This document shows, one piece after another, positions 44,659 to 52,973 of a DNA stretch of 64,000 bases. The stretch comes from HGM13233 sp900762805 (GTDB lineage: Bacteria > Bacillota > Clostridia > Oscillospirales > Ruminococcaceae). Both the position numbers and the translations under genes were made by a program. Numbering within the stretch: the stretch's first letter is position 1; each line of letters begins with the position of its first letter. The notes under the pieces are model-generated. The model made no database searches. It saw only the letters and a list, made by a program, of their open reading frames with translations, and was not told the DNA's origin. The stretch spans positions 1 to 64,000 of the forward strand of contig CALKMA010000013.1 of NCBI GenBank assembly GCA_937993755.1, in the 5' to 3' direction.

Positions 44659-45621
44659 CTACTCCTTTTTAGTCTTATCCGGCCGGTTGTTGAACCGGTC
44701 GATCAGATTGTCCGGCTCGACGGGGTGGGTGACGCCGTCGTCCATTACGATGCGTTCGGGCGGCAGCAGCAGCATTTCGGGGTTGTTCATCAGGCGCCGC
44801 ATGAGGCGCATCGAAACGGCGTAATAGTGGCCGTCGCAGACGCGCTCGTCGATGACGTACCGCAGGCCGAGGTGGCGCGCCGTAAAAGTATTGCCCTTTT
44901 CATCGGTGAAGGTGCGCCTTTCCTTGCGGCCCATGGCGACAAAGAAGGAGCAGGTGCCGAATTCATACAGGTGGTGGTAGATGGGGCCGATGCCCAGCGA
45001 GCCGACGTTGGTGATAAAGGCGCCGGTGTGCCACGGGCTGGCGGTGCGCACCGATTTGGGCAGCAGGCTGATGCTGTCGAGTGCGCGCATCCCCTGCACG
45101 ATGATGCGCAGCGCCCACGAGGGCAGCTTGCCGAGGGTGCTGGCCGTCGAGTCGCTGCTGTTTTCAGCGGTGTCTTCCATGTTCTCGGCCACCAGCGCGT
45201 TGATCTTATCGACGACGTCGGTCAGCGTGTCGGTCGGCTCAAAGACAGGCTTGATGACCGTCTCGACGCCGCGGTCGGTCAGCGACCGCTTGATGCACAG
45301 CGATATCTGGATGCAGTTGTGGGCGTAGAGCTTGTTGTAGACGATATAGCGGTTGATATAGGGGCGCTGCGACATGATGCGCACCATGGCGGCGATGACG
45401 ATGTGCATGATGGTGAGATTGGGGATATCCTGCTTGTGGGCGCGGATGAAGGCCTCGACGCGGTCAACGTCGATCTCCTCCTCGAAAAAGCACTGGCTGT
45501 CGATGCGCGTGCGCAGCACATAGGGCACGATGGTGTAGACATTGTCGATATCGCGCACGCGCCAGCCGTCGTCACGGTCATGAAGACGGCGCTTATAATA
45601 GGTTTTCATCATGTTTTCCAT
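44659..45621 (-). CDS. 2-oxoacid dehydrogenase E2 acyltransferase-like protein lacking lipoyl domains
   Basis: A 320-residue protein with the fold markers of the chloramphenicol-acetyltransferase/E2 catalytic family: GAFITNVGSLGI and, near the C-terminus, LRYVIDERVCDGHYYA. The usual active-site motif is HRVVDG; here the His position reads Glu (DERVCDG), so normal acyl transfer to lipoamide or chloramphenicol is doubtful. There is no lipoyl or E1/E3-binding domain and no dehydrogenase genes nearby. It may be a catalytically changed or structural relative. ATG at 45621 has GAGG upstream; TATAAT on the minus strand at 45680-45685 is the likely -10. It is divergent from the decarboxylase operon. 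Confidence 0.75.
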   Translation of the reverse strand: MENMMKTYYKRRLHDRDDGWRVRDIDNVYTIVPYVLRTRIDSQCFFEEEIDVDRVEAFIRAHKQDIPNLTIMHIVIAAMVRIMSQRPYINRYIVYNKLYAHNCIQISLCIKRSLTDRGVETVIKPVFEPTDTLTDVVDKINALVAENMEDTAENSSDSTASTLGKLPSWALRIIVQGMRALDSISLLPKSVRTASPWHTGAFITNVGSLGIGPIYHHLYEFGTCSFFVAMGRKERRTFTDEKGNTFTARHLGLRYVIDERVCDGHYYAVSMRLMRRLMNNPEMLLLPPERIVMDDGVTHPVEPDNLIDRFNNRPDKTKKE

Positions 45622-45685
45622 AGGGAACCTCGCTTGGGAAGATTTCGGTCGTCGAAGATCTGATTTGCTTGTGTTGATTATTATA

Positions 45686-46063
45686 TTAACAGGTAGCGTG
45701 TGGAAATGCAACACCTAATTCATTGGATTAGATGAATGAGACGCAGGACGGGACAGAAAAGGAGCGGCCGGCATGGCTTTTCGGAGGGCGGCGGTTGGGC
45801 ACGAGGGCTTTCTGTACGGCATTTTTGGCGCTATGCGGCATCTTTTTCGGCATTTTCCCTTTGCGGCGTCCTCTTCCCGTTGGAAAGTGATTCGGCATGA
45901 GAGCTTTCGCGCCCGGCTCGTTTCTTTTCTCCGAAGAGCAAACAGAAACGACAACAGCGGTCAGATATGCCTCGAACCGATAAAATTCTTCTGATGACAG
46001 CTGTAAAAAGGAGGGCGCCGCCCGATAAGCTGAAAAAATTATCAAAATTCCCAAAAGTCCCTC
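45686..46063. other. Intergenic region between the E2-like gene and the decarboxylase operon
   Basis: No supported gene. A 73-codon plus-strand frame at 45773 has AAGGAG 9 bases upstream, but its product has no recognisable features and it overlaps another frame of equal length on the other strand. Confidence 0.4.
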
Positions 46064-46126
46064 TTGCAAACAAAAAACACTTTGGGTATAATGTACCATG
46101 GGCGGGATTGAAGATGTTTCAATCCC
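46064..46126 (+). promoter_or_regulatory. Promoter and leader hairpin of the decarboxylase operon
   Basis: TTGCAA (46064-46069), 17-base spacer, perfect TATAAT (46087-46092). The leader contains a 9-bp hairpin, GGGATTGAA / TTCAATCCC (46104-46126), 45 bases before the start codon. Confidence 0.8.
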
Positions 46127-46170
46127 TCCCCGTGACATTTTTTATCAATTTTTATATTTGGGAGCAATAT

Positions 46171-47559
46171 ATGAGCAAACGTGTGGTAAACATTACCGAA
46201 ACGGTGCTGCGGGACGCCAACCAGTCGCTGATCGCAACACGAATGCCCATCCGGGATTTCGAGCCGATCCTGGATACCATGAACAAGGCCGGCTACTATT
46301 CGGTCGAGTGCTGGGGCGGCGCCACCTTTGACAGCTGTCTGCGCTTTCTGGATGAAGATCCGTGGGAGCGCCTTCGCATCATCAAGTCGCATATGCCCGA
46401 CACCAAGCTCCAGATGCTGCTGCGCGGCCAGAATCTGCTGGGCTACAAGCATTATCCCGATGATGTCGTAAAGCTCTTTGTCCAGAAGAGCATCGAGAAC
46501 GGTATCGACATCATTCGCATTTTCGACGCTCTCAACGACCTGCGCAATATCAAGGTCGCCGTTGATGAAACCATCCGCTGCGGCGGCACCGCCTCCATTG
46601 CCATTTCCTACACCACCAGCCCGGTGCATACACTGGAAAATTATGCAAAGATGGCCAAGGAAATGGAGGAAATGGGCGCCGCCTCCATCTGCGTCAAGGA
46701 TATGGCCGGCGTTATGAGCCCGGCCGAGGCTTACGACCTTGTCAAGGCCATCCGCGAAAGCACCAAGCTGCCCATCGTCGTCCATTCCCACTGCACCACC
46801 GGGCTTGCCTATATGACGCTGCTCAAGGCTGTCGAGGCCGGTGCCGACGTGATCGACACCGCGACCTCCTGCATGTCGGGCGGCACCTCGCACCCCGCCA
46901 CCGAAACGATGGTCTACGCTCTGCGCGGCCTTGGCTATGAGGTCGATCTCAACGATGAGGTCATCAACGAGGTCAACGATTACTTCAAGCCGCTGCGCGA
47001 CAAGTATCTGGAAAGCGGCCTGCTCGACCCCAAGGTGCTGGCCACCGACAGCAAGGCCCTCAACTACAAGATTCCCGGCGGTATGCTGAGCAACCTCATC
47101 AGCCAGCTCAAGAAGGCCGGTGCCATCGACCGCCTGCCGGAGGTGCTGGAGGAAACGCCGCGTGTGCGCGAGGATCTCGGTTATCCGCCGCTCGTCACCC
47201 CGATGAGCCAAATGGTCGGCGCACAGGCCGTTGTCAACGTGCTGATCGGCGAGCGCTACAAGAACATCAGCAAGGAGGTGCAGGCCTATCTGCACGGCGA
47301 GTACGGCCGCGCCCCCGGCAAGGTCAATGAGGAGCTGATCAAGAAGGCTCTCGGCGATCAGAAGCCCTACACCGGGCGCTTTGCCGACACGCTGCCCCCC
47401 GCCTTTGAAAAGGCCAAGGCCGAGATCGGCGCGCTGGCGCATTCCGATGAGGACGTCCTTTCCTATATCGCCTTCCCGCAGGTCGCCGAAAAGTTTTTCC
47501 AGGAGCGTGAGGCCCGCCGCGAGAGAAAGGCGGCCTACACCATCGAAGTCATGGAATAA
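46171..47559 (+). CDS. oadA: Oxaloacetate decarboxylase-type carboxyltransferase alpha subunit
   Basis: A 462-residue subunit of the HMGL/PycB carboxyltransferase type. TETVLRDANQSLIATRMP is the conserved metal and substrate region. DALNDLRN, VKDMAGVMSP and HSHCTTGLAY complete the barrel, where Lys in CVKDMAG would carry carbamate and the two His bind metal. It moves CO2 from oxaloacetate (or a related acid) to biotin. Classical OadA carries a C-terminal biotin domain; here that domain is a separate gene (47.9 kb). The start at 46171 has GGGAGC upstream. The frame upstream to 45967 is not used. Confidence 0.92.
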   Translation: MSKRVVNITETVLRDANQSLIATRMPIRDFEPILDTMNKAGYYSVECWGGATFDSCLRFLDEDPWERLRIIKSHMPDTKLQMLLRGQNLLGYKHYPDDVVKLFVQKSIENGIDIIRIFDALNDLRNIKVAVDETIRCGGTASIAISYTTSPVHTLENYAKMAKEMEEMGAASICVKDMAGVMSPAEAYDLVKAIRESTKLPIVVHSHCTTGLAYMTLLKAVEAGADVIDTATSCMSGGTSHPATETMVYALRGLGYEVDLNDEVINEVNDYFKPLRDKYLESGLLDPKVLATDSKALNYKIPGGMLSNLISQLKKAGAIDRLPEVLEETPRVREDLGYPPLVTPMSQMVGAQAVVNVLIGERYKNISKEVQAYLHGEYGRAPGKVNEELIKKALGDQKPYTGRFADTLPPAFEKAKAEIGALAHSDEDVLSYIAFPQVAEKFFQEREARRERKAAYTIEVME

Positions 47560-47571
47560 GGAGCAGAGGAT

Positions 47572-47922
47572 ATGCAGACCATTATCACAAAGACCTTTTC
47601 GATCGGCGAGTCGCTGCTGGTCAGCGTCGTGGGTGTGCTGGTCGTTTTTGCGGCGCTGGTCATCATCATGCTGGTCATCAAGCTGATGACGGGCGCCTTT
47701 AACGGGAAGAAGCCGGCCGTCATCCCGGCCGAAGCCGCCGCCCCTTCCGCTCCGGCCGCTGCGCCGGCGCTGGCCCGCGGCTCATGCGGCGATGTGCAGC
47801 TGTTCGATGTTGACGACAGAACGGCTGCCGAGCTGATGGCCATCACGGCGGACAAGCTTGATAAGCCGCTCAATCAGCTGCACTTCGTTTCAATTAAAGA
47901 AATAAATGTTGAGGAGAAATAG
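47572..47922 (+). CDS. oadG: Decarboxylase gamma-type subunit (OadG)
   Basis: A 116-residue protein: one N-terminal membrane helix (about 14-38), an Ala/Pro-rich linker and a soluble tail. This is the plan of OadG, the small subunit that ties the carboxyltransferase to the membrane pump. It lies 12 bases after oadA and 3 bases before the biotin carrier. Sequence conservation in this family is low, so position and topology carry the call. Confidence 0.82.
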   Translation: MQTIITKTFSIGESLLVSVVGVLVVFAALVIIMLVIKLMTGAFNGKKPAVIPAEAAAPSAPAAAPALARGSCGDVQLFDVDDRTAAELMAITADKLDKPLNQLHFVSIKEINVEEK

Positions 47923-47925
47923 ATC

Positions 47926-48312
47926 ATGAAGTACAAGGTTACGCTCAATAAGAAGATTTATGAAGTCGAGGTCACCAACGGCGAGGCCATTCTCGCCGCA
48001 GAATATGACGCCGTTGCCGCGCCTGCGCCCGCTCCGGCCGCCCCCGCGGCTCCGGCCGCCGCTCCGGCCCCCGCCGCCGCACCCGTTGCCACGGCTGAGG
48101 GCGAAAGGGTCCTCTCACAGCTGCCCGGCACCGTGCTGGCCGTAAAGGTCAACGTCGGCGACGTTGTCAAGGCCGGTGATGTTGTGGCCGTTGTTGAGGC
48201 CATGAAGATGGAAAACGACATGGTCGCCCCGTGTGACGGCACTGTCAAGCAGGTCGTCGTTAAGAAGGGCGACAATGTGGCGAGCGGCGCCGTCCTGGCC
48301 GTGCTCGGCTGA
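47926..48312 (+). CDS. Biotin carboxyl carrier protein of the decarboxylase
   Basis: A 128-residue protein: N-terminal domain MKYKVTLNKKIYEVEV, an Ala/Pro-rich flexible linker (about 31-57), then a biotinyl domain with the modified Lys94 in EAMKMEND. It shuttles carboxyl from the alpha subunit to the membrane beta subunit. It matches the free carriers (GcdC/MmdC-like) of glutaconyl- and methylmalonyl-CoA decarboxylases, so the substrate is set by the alpha subunit. Confidence 0.93.
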   Translation: MKYKVTLNKKIYEVEVTNGEAILAAEYDAVAAPAPAPAAPAAPAAAPAPAAAPVATAEGERVLSQLPGTVLAVKVNVGDVVKAGDVVAVVEAMKMENDMVAPCDGTVKQVVVKKGDNVASGAVLAVLG

Positions 48313-48322
48313 GGAACGGACA

Positions 48323-49513
48323 ATGGCGTATATTATTGATACCCTCGGCCACGTGTGGGAATCCACCGGTATCGCCAATATCATGAGCATCGGGCAGGTC
48401 GCCATGATCCTGCTTGCCTGCTTTATGCTGTATCTCGGCATCTTCAAGGGTGTTGAGCCGCTGCTGATGTGCGGCATCGCCTTTGGTATGCTGCTGACCA
48501 ACCTGCCGATCGACGGCTCGACCACGGCGCTTTATAACCCGGAATTCTGGACCAACGCCGCCGGCGTCGATTACGGCGAGGTGCTCAACCACGGCGGTCT
48601 CATTGATGTGCTGTATATCGGCGTCAAGACGGGCATTTATCCGTCGCTCATCTTCCTCGGCGTCGGCGCCATGACCGATTTCGGCCCGCTGATTGCCAAC
48701 CCCAAGTCGCTGCTGCTCGGCGCGGCTGCCCAGTTCGGCATCTACTGTGCCTTTGTTATGGCTGTTGCTCTCGGATTTACCGGCAACGTCGCGGCTGCCA
48801 TCGGCATCATCGGCGGCGCCGACGGCCCGACGGCCATCTGGCTCACCAAGATCCTCGCGCCTGAATATCTGGCGCCCATCGCCATTGCGGCCTATTCGTA
48901 TATGGCGCTCATCCCTGTTATCCAGCCGCCCATCATGAAGGCACTCACCACCAAGAAGGAGCGTGAGATCAAGATGGAGCAGCTGCGCCCTGTCAGCAAG
49001 ACCGAGAAGATCGTCTTCCCGATCCTTGTTACCATCATCGTTTGTCTCATCGTCCCGTCGGTCGCCAGTCTGCTCGGCTGCCTCATGCTCGGCAACCTGC
49101 TCAAGGAGACGGGCGTCACCGATCGCCTGTCTGACACGGCGCAGAACGCTTTGATGAACATCGTCACTATTCTGCTGAGTGTTTCGGTCGGCGCGACAGC
49201 CAAGGCCGAGACCTTCCTCAGGCTCGATACCCTCAAGATCGTGGCGCTGGGCCTCATCGCCTTCACCTTTGCCACCGTCGGCGGCATTCTGGTCGGCAAG
49301 CTGATGTGCTGGCTGTCGGGCGGCAAGATCAACCCGCTGATCGGCTCGGCCGGTGTTTCGGCCGTCCCGATGGCTGCCCGCGTTTCCCAGAAGGTCGGCC
49401 GCGAGGCCAACCCCACCAACTTCCTGCTGATGCACGCCATGGGCCCCAATGTGGCCGGCGTTATCGGCTCGGCTGTTGCGGCGGGCTTCCTGCTGGCGCT
49501 GTTTACCAAGTAG
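48323..49513 (+). CDS. oadB: Sodium-translocating decarboxylase beta subunit
   Basis: A 396-residue membrane protein with about nine to eleven helices: FLGVGAMTDFGPLIANPKSL (conserved Asp), IGIIGGADGPTAIW and GSAGVSAVPMAARVSQKVG are the hallmark blocks that hold sodium-binding residues. It decarboxylates carboxybiotin and exports sodium ions, turning decarboxylation energy into a gradient usable by transporters, and perhaps Rnf in reverse. It lies 10 bases after the carrier; ATG at 48323 follows GAGGAAC. A strong terminator follows. Confidence 0.94.
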   Translation: MAYIIDTLGHVWESTGIANIMSIGQVAMILLACFMLYLGIFKGVEPLLMCGIAFGMLLTNLPIDGSTTALYNPEFWTNAAGVDYGEVLNHGGLIDVLYIGVKTGIYPSLIFLGVGAMTDFGPLIANPKSLLLGAAAQFGIYCAFVMAVALGFTGNVAAAIGIIGGADGPTAIWLTKILAPEYLAPIAIAAYSYMALIPVIQPPIMKALTTKKEREIKMEQLRPVSKTEKIVFPILVTIIVCLIVPSVASLLGCLMLGNLLKETGVTDRLSDTAQNALMNIVTILLSVSVGATAKAETFLRLDTLKIVALGLIAFTFATVGGILVGKLMCWLSGGKINPLIGSAGVSAVPMAARVSQKVGREANPTNFLLMHAMGPNVAGVIGSAVAAGFLLALFTK

Positions 49514-49664
49514 CGCAGCGGCTCTTTTTCGGGCGTTTGGTGAGGCCAGGGCCGCGGGACGCTGTTTCGCGATGTCTTTGGGGCGCCCCGGCGGTTTTCG
49601 GACAGATTCCGCGAACGGTCGGCGCAGGCCTGCTGAAAAGGTCCCGGAGCAAAGGATAAAGAAG

Positions 49665-49701
49665 GCCCTCTGCGCGGCATACGCCGCGCAGAGGGCTTTT
49701 T
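49665..49701 (+). terminator. Terminator of the decarboxylase operon
   Basis: A perfect 14-bp stem (GCCCTCTGCGCGGC and complement), ATAC loop and TTTTT tail, about 150 bases after oadB. Confidence 0.92.
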
Positions 49702-49711
49702 GCCGCTGTGG

Positions 49712-50010
49712 GGCGGCGGATGGCGCTTCGCCCGCTCCCGCCGTTTTGCCGACGGGGGGCACACAGCGGCACGCCGGCCGATCCCTTATCAAGGCCTGTT
49801 GTCAGCCGCCGCGGGCTTTCGCACGGAGCGGCGGCGCTTTGCCCGCGCCCGCCGTTTTGCCGGGGGTCACGCAGCGGCACGCCGGCCGATCCCTTATCAA
49901 AGCCTGTTGTCAGCCGCCGTGGGCTTTCGCACGGTGCGGCGGCGCTTTGCCCGCGCCCGCCGTTTTACCGACGGGGGTCACGCAGCGGCACGCCGGCCGA
50001 TCCCTTAATT
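49712..50010. repeat. About 108-bp tandem repeats upstream of udk
   Basis: Three head-to-tail units begin at about 49712, 49827 and 49935, each with CGCTTTGCCCGC or similar, CCGCCGTTTT, CACGCCGGCCGATCCCTTA. Units 1 and 2 also share CCTGTTGTCAGCCGCCG and GGGCTTTCGCACGG; unit 3 breaks off at CTTAATTAAG. Frames through the array give Arg/Ala/Pro-rich repeats in all readings, so it is not treated as coding. Confidence 0.88.
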
Positions 50011-50116
50011 AAGATTGCCGCCGGCTTCGGAAAGCTCCCGCGCGGCAGGAAAGCACGATTTTGCTCTATTTTGTCTCCTGTTGGGGCGGCTCCGTCTTTT
50101 CTTTGCTGTACTTTTG

Positions 50117-50125
50117 TGATAGAAT
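50117..50125 (+). promoter_or_regulatory. Extended -10 promoter of the udk-NAD salvage operon
   Basis: TGATAGAAT (TG extension plus TAGAAT) about 30 bases before the ATG; the -35 is weak. Confidence 0.5.
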
Positions 50126-50153
50126 AGAGTAAATACCTTGCGGGGGAAAGATT

Positions 50154-50768
50154 ATGAAAAATGTCATGATAATCGGCATTGCCGGCGGCTCCGGCAGCGG
50201 CAAGACGACACTCACCAACAAGATCTGCGAGCGTTTTGCCGGCCGGGTCAGCGTCGTCTACCACGACGCCTACTACCGCGCCCACCCGGAGCTCAACTAT
50301 GAGCAGCGCAGTCAGCTCAACTATGACCATCCCGATTCGTTTGAGACCGAGCTGATGATCGAGCATCTCAAAAGGCTCAAGGACGGCGAGGCCATCGACT
50401 GTCCCGTTTACGACTATTCCGACCACAACCGCAGCGATAAGACCGTCCGCATCGAGCCGGCCCCCGTTATCGTGGTCGAGGGAATTCTCGTGTTTGCCGA
50501 CCGGCGGCTGCGCGAGCTGATGGATATCAAGATCTTCGTTGATACCGACGCCGATGAGCGCATCCTGCGCCGCATCCTGCGCGACACGCGCGAGCGCGGG
50601 CGTTCGGTCGAATCGGTCGTCAACCAATACCGCCGCACCGTCAAGCCGATGCATGAGCAGTTCGTCGAGCCGAGCAAGCGCTTTGCCGATATCATCGTGC
50701 TCGACGGCGGATACAATCTGGTGGCGCTCGACATGATCATGATGAAGATAAGGGATCACCTGTCATGA
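50154..50768 (+). CDS. udk: Uridine kinase
   Basis: A 204-residue cytosolic kinase with Walker A GGSGSGKTT (11-19), YHDAYYRAHPELNYEQRS (about 36-53), NYDHPDSFE and YDYSDHNRS, all typical of uridine/cytidine kinase. It phosphorylates uridine or cytidine to the monophosphate. GGGGGAAAG precedes the ATG. It opens a five-gene run with overlaps or gaps of only a few bases. Confidence 0.95.
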   Translation: MKNVMIIGIAGGSGSGKTTLTNKICERFAGRVSVVYHDAYYRAHPELNYEQRSQLNYDHPDSFETELMIEHLKRLKDGEAIDCPVYDYSDHNRSDKTVRIEPAPVIVVEGILVFADRRLRELMDIKIFVDTDADERILRRILRDTRERGRSVESVVNQYRRTVKPMHEQFVEPSKRFADIIVLDGGYNLVALDMIMMKIRDHLS

Positions 50769-50998
50769 TAGAATTCCGCTTTGGGTCGCTCAACACATCG
50801 GGCCGCATCCGGGCCGGTGGGAAAAAGGTGACCATTACCTTCGACAAGACTGCCGCCGCCGTCCGACAGGGCTTTACCGGCGCGCCGTCCGGCCAATCGG
50901 CACAGGAGAACGCCGCGCTCACCCGGTTGCTGGCGCTCGTCCGCCGTCACGGCGGCTGCATGACCGCCGAACAGATCAGGGAGAAGAAAGAAAAATGA
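50765..50998 (+). CDS. Hypothetical 77-residue protein in the NAD salvage operon
   Basis: A 77-residue protein that overlaps udk by 4 bases (ATGA) and the nicotinamidase gene by 4 bases. The overlaps on both sides argue that it is real. The sequence has a beta-strand-like start (MIEFRFGSLNTSGRI; KKVTITFDK) and a charged C-terminus (TAEQIREKKEK). No family, signal peptide or metal motif is recognised. Confidence 0.65.
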   Translation: MIEFRFGSLNTSGRIRAGGKKVTITFDKTAAAVRQGFTGAPSGQSAQENAALTRLLALVRRHGGCMTAEQIREKKEK

Positions 50999-51528
50999 AA
51001 AAGCTGTTGATGGTCATCGACTATCAGGTCGATTTTGTTTCGGGGGCGCTCGGCTTTCCGGGCGCCGAAAAGCTTGACGCCGGCATTGCCGGCCTCATCG
51101 ACTGCCGCCGCGCCGAGGGCTATGACATCCTCTTTACGCTCGATACCCACGGCGCCGATTATCTGAACACGGCCGAGGGCCGCGGCCTGCCCATTCCCCA
51201 CTGCATCGAGGGGACGGAGGGGCACGCGCTCTACGGCCTGACCGCCAAAGCACGCCGGCCGGAGGACACGGTGCTCTGCAAGCCGACCTTCGGCTGCGCC
51301 CGCCTGCTTGACCTGCTGCGGGAGCGCCCCTATGATGTGATCGAGCTGTGCGGCCTCGTTTCCAACATCTGTGTGCTGAGTAACGCCGTTGTGGCCAAGA
51401 CCGCCTGCCCCGAAGCTGAGATCACGGTGTTTTCCGATCTCACCGCCAGCAGCGACCCGTCTCTCAACGAGGCGGCGCTGGCCCTGCTGCGCGGGCTGCT
51501 CATTCAAGTAAAGGAGTATGACCGATGA
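50995..51528 (+). CDS. Nicotinamidase (isochorismatase-like cysteine hydrolase)
   Basis: A 177-residue enzyme with catalytic triad Asp9 (VIDYQVDF), Lys96 (LCKPTFG) and Cys126 (SNICVLSN), and metal-binding residues Asp50-His52 (DTH) and His69. This pattern marks nicotinamidases, which convert nicotinamide to nicotinate. The following gene is nicotinate phosphoribosyltransferase, giving the next step. Related amidohydrolases exist, but this context makes nicotinamidase the best call. Start and stop overlap both neighbours by 4 bases. Confidence 0.88.
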   Translation: MKKLLMVIDYQVDFVSGALGFPGAEKLDAGIAGLIDCRRAEGYDILFTLDTHGADYLNTAEGRGLPIPHCIEGTEGHALYGLTAKARRPEDTVLCKPTFGCARLLDLLRERPYDVIELCGLVSNICVLSNAVVAKTACPEAEITVFSDLTASSDPSLNEAALALLRGLLIQVKEYDR

Positions 51529-52970
51529 AAAAAGAGATCAGTCTGGAGCTGCTGGCCGATTATTATGAATACACCATGGCCAACGGCTACCATGAGCTGG
51601 GCATGGGCGACGAGATCGTCTATTTCGACGTTTTTTACCGCAATGTGCCCGACGGCGGCGGCTTTGCCATCTGCGGCGGGCTGGCCTCCATCGTCGAATA
51701 TGTGCAGAGCCTGCACTTTGATGAAGAGGATATCGAATTCCTGCGCGGCAAGCAGATTTTTTCCGAGAGCTTTCTGGCGTCGCTGCGCGATTTCCGCTTT
51801 ACAGGCGATATCTGGGCCATGCCGGAGGGCACCGTCATTTTCCCCGGCGAGCCGATCATCACGGTGCGCGCCCGCACGGTTGAGGCGCAGGTCATCGAGA
51901 CCTATCTGCTGGTTTGCTTCAATCATCAGTCGCTGATCGCCACCAAGGCCAACCGCATCGTGCGCGCGGCCGACGGCCGCGCCGTGCTGGAATTCGGCGC
52001 GCGGCGGGCGCAGGGGGCCTCGGCCGCCTATCTCGGCGCACGCGCCGCCTACATTGCCGGCGTCGCCGCCACCTCCTGCACGCTGTCCGACCAGCTGTTC
52101 GGTATCCCCAGCAGCGGCACTATGGCCCATTCGTGGGTGCAGATGTTCGATTCCGAGCTGGATGCCTTTGTCAAATACTGCGAGATATATCCCACCAACG
52201 CCTCGCTGCTGGTCGATACCTACGACGTGCTGCGCAGCGGCGTGCCCAACGCCATCAAGGCCTTCGATCGGGTGCTGCGGCCCCTCGGCATAACCAACTG
52301 CAGCATCCGCCTCGATTCGGGCGATATCGCCTATCTGTCGCGCAAGGCGCGCCAGATGCTGGATGCCGCCGGCTGGTCCTCCTGCAGGATCGCCGCCAGC
52401 AACTCGCTCGACGAGACCATCATCCGCGACCTTTTGCAGCAGGACGGCAAGGTCGATTTCTTCGGCGTCGGCGAGCGGCTGATCACCGCCAAGAGCGATC
52501 CCGTGTTCGGCGGCGTTTACAAGCTCTGCGCCGTTGAAAAGAACGGCGTCATCATTCCCAAGATCAAGATCAGCGAGAACGTGCAGAAGATCACCACACC
52601 GCACTTCAAAAAGGTCTACCGCCTTTTCGATAAGGCCAACGACAAGGCCATTGCCGATCTGATCTGCATCCATGACGAGCATATCGACGATACCAAGCCG
52701 CTGACCATCTTCGACCCCGACTACACATGGAAGTCCAAGACGCTCACCAATTTTTACGCCGTCAAGCTTCAGACACGCATCTTCAAGCACGGCGAGCTGG
52801 TCTACGAGGTGCCCACCATCGAGGCCTCCCGCGCCTACTGCCAGAAGCAGCTCGACGGGATGTGGGACGAGGTCAAGCGCTTTGAAAACCCGCACGAGTA
52901 TTATGTCGATCTCAGCCAGGCACTGTGGGACGAGAAGCAGCGGCTGCTGCATGAGCACAGAAGGGGCTGA
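51525..52970 (+). CDS. pncB: Nicotinate phosphoribosyltransferase
   Basis: A 481-residue enzyme converting nicotinate and PRPP to nicotinate mononucleotide. Markers: LADYYEYTMANGYHELGMGD at the N-terminus, EFGARRAQG (about 150-158), GIPSSGTMAHSWVQMF with the active-site His, and IRLDSGDIAYLSRKAR with the conserved Asp. It completes, with nicotinamidase and NadE (31.6 kb), a recycling route from nicotinamide to NAD, apart from the adenylyltransferase step. A HAD hydrolase follows after 3 bases. Confidence 0.95.
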   Translation: MKKEISLELLADYYEYTMANGYHELGMGDEIVYFDVFYRNVPDGGGFAICGGLASIVEYVQSLHFDEEDIEFLRGKQIFSESFLASLRDFRFTGDIWAMPEGTVIFPGEPIITVRARTVEAQVIETYLLVCFNHQSLIATKANRIVRAADGRAVLEFGARRAQGASAAYLGARAAYIAGVAATSCTLSDQLFGIPSSGTMAHSWVQMFDSELDAFVKYCEIYPTNASLLVDTYDVLRSGVPNAIKAFDRVLRPLGITNCSIRLDSGDIAYLSRKARQMLDAAGWSSCRIAASNSLDETIIRDLLQQDGKVDFFGVGERLITAKSDPVFGGVYKLCAVEKNGVIIPKIKISENVQKITTPHFKKVYRLFDKANDKAIADLICIHDEHIDDTKPLTIFDPDYTWKSKTLTNFYAVKLQTRIFKHGELVYEVPTIEASRAYCQKQLDGMWDEVKRFENPHEYYVDLSQALWDEKQRLLHEHRRG

Positions 52971-52973
52971 GTC

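Noticed and set aside
45773..45994. 73-codon frame with AAGGAG upstream
   Set aside because: An overlapping frame of similar length exists on the other strand and neither shows recognisable protein features.
49700..50127. Repeat-containing frames over the 108-bp tandem repeats
   Set aside because: Three frames are open at once with equally repetitive products; no ribosome site; the array follows a terminator. A repeat protein was considered but not supported.
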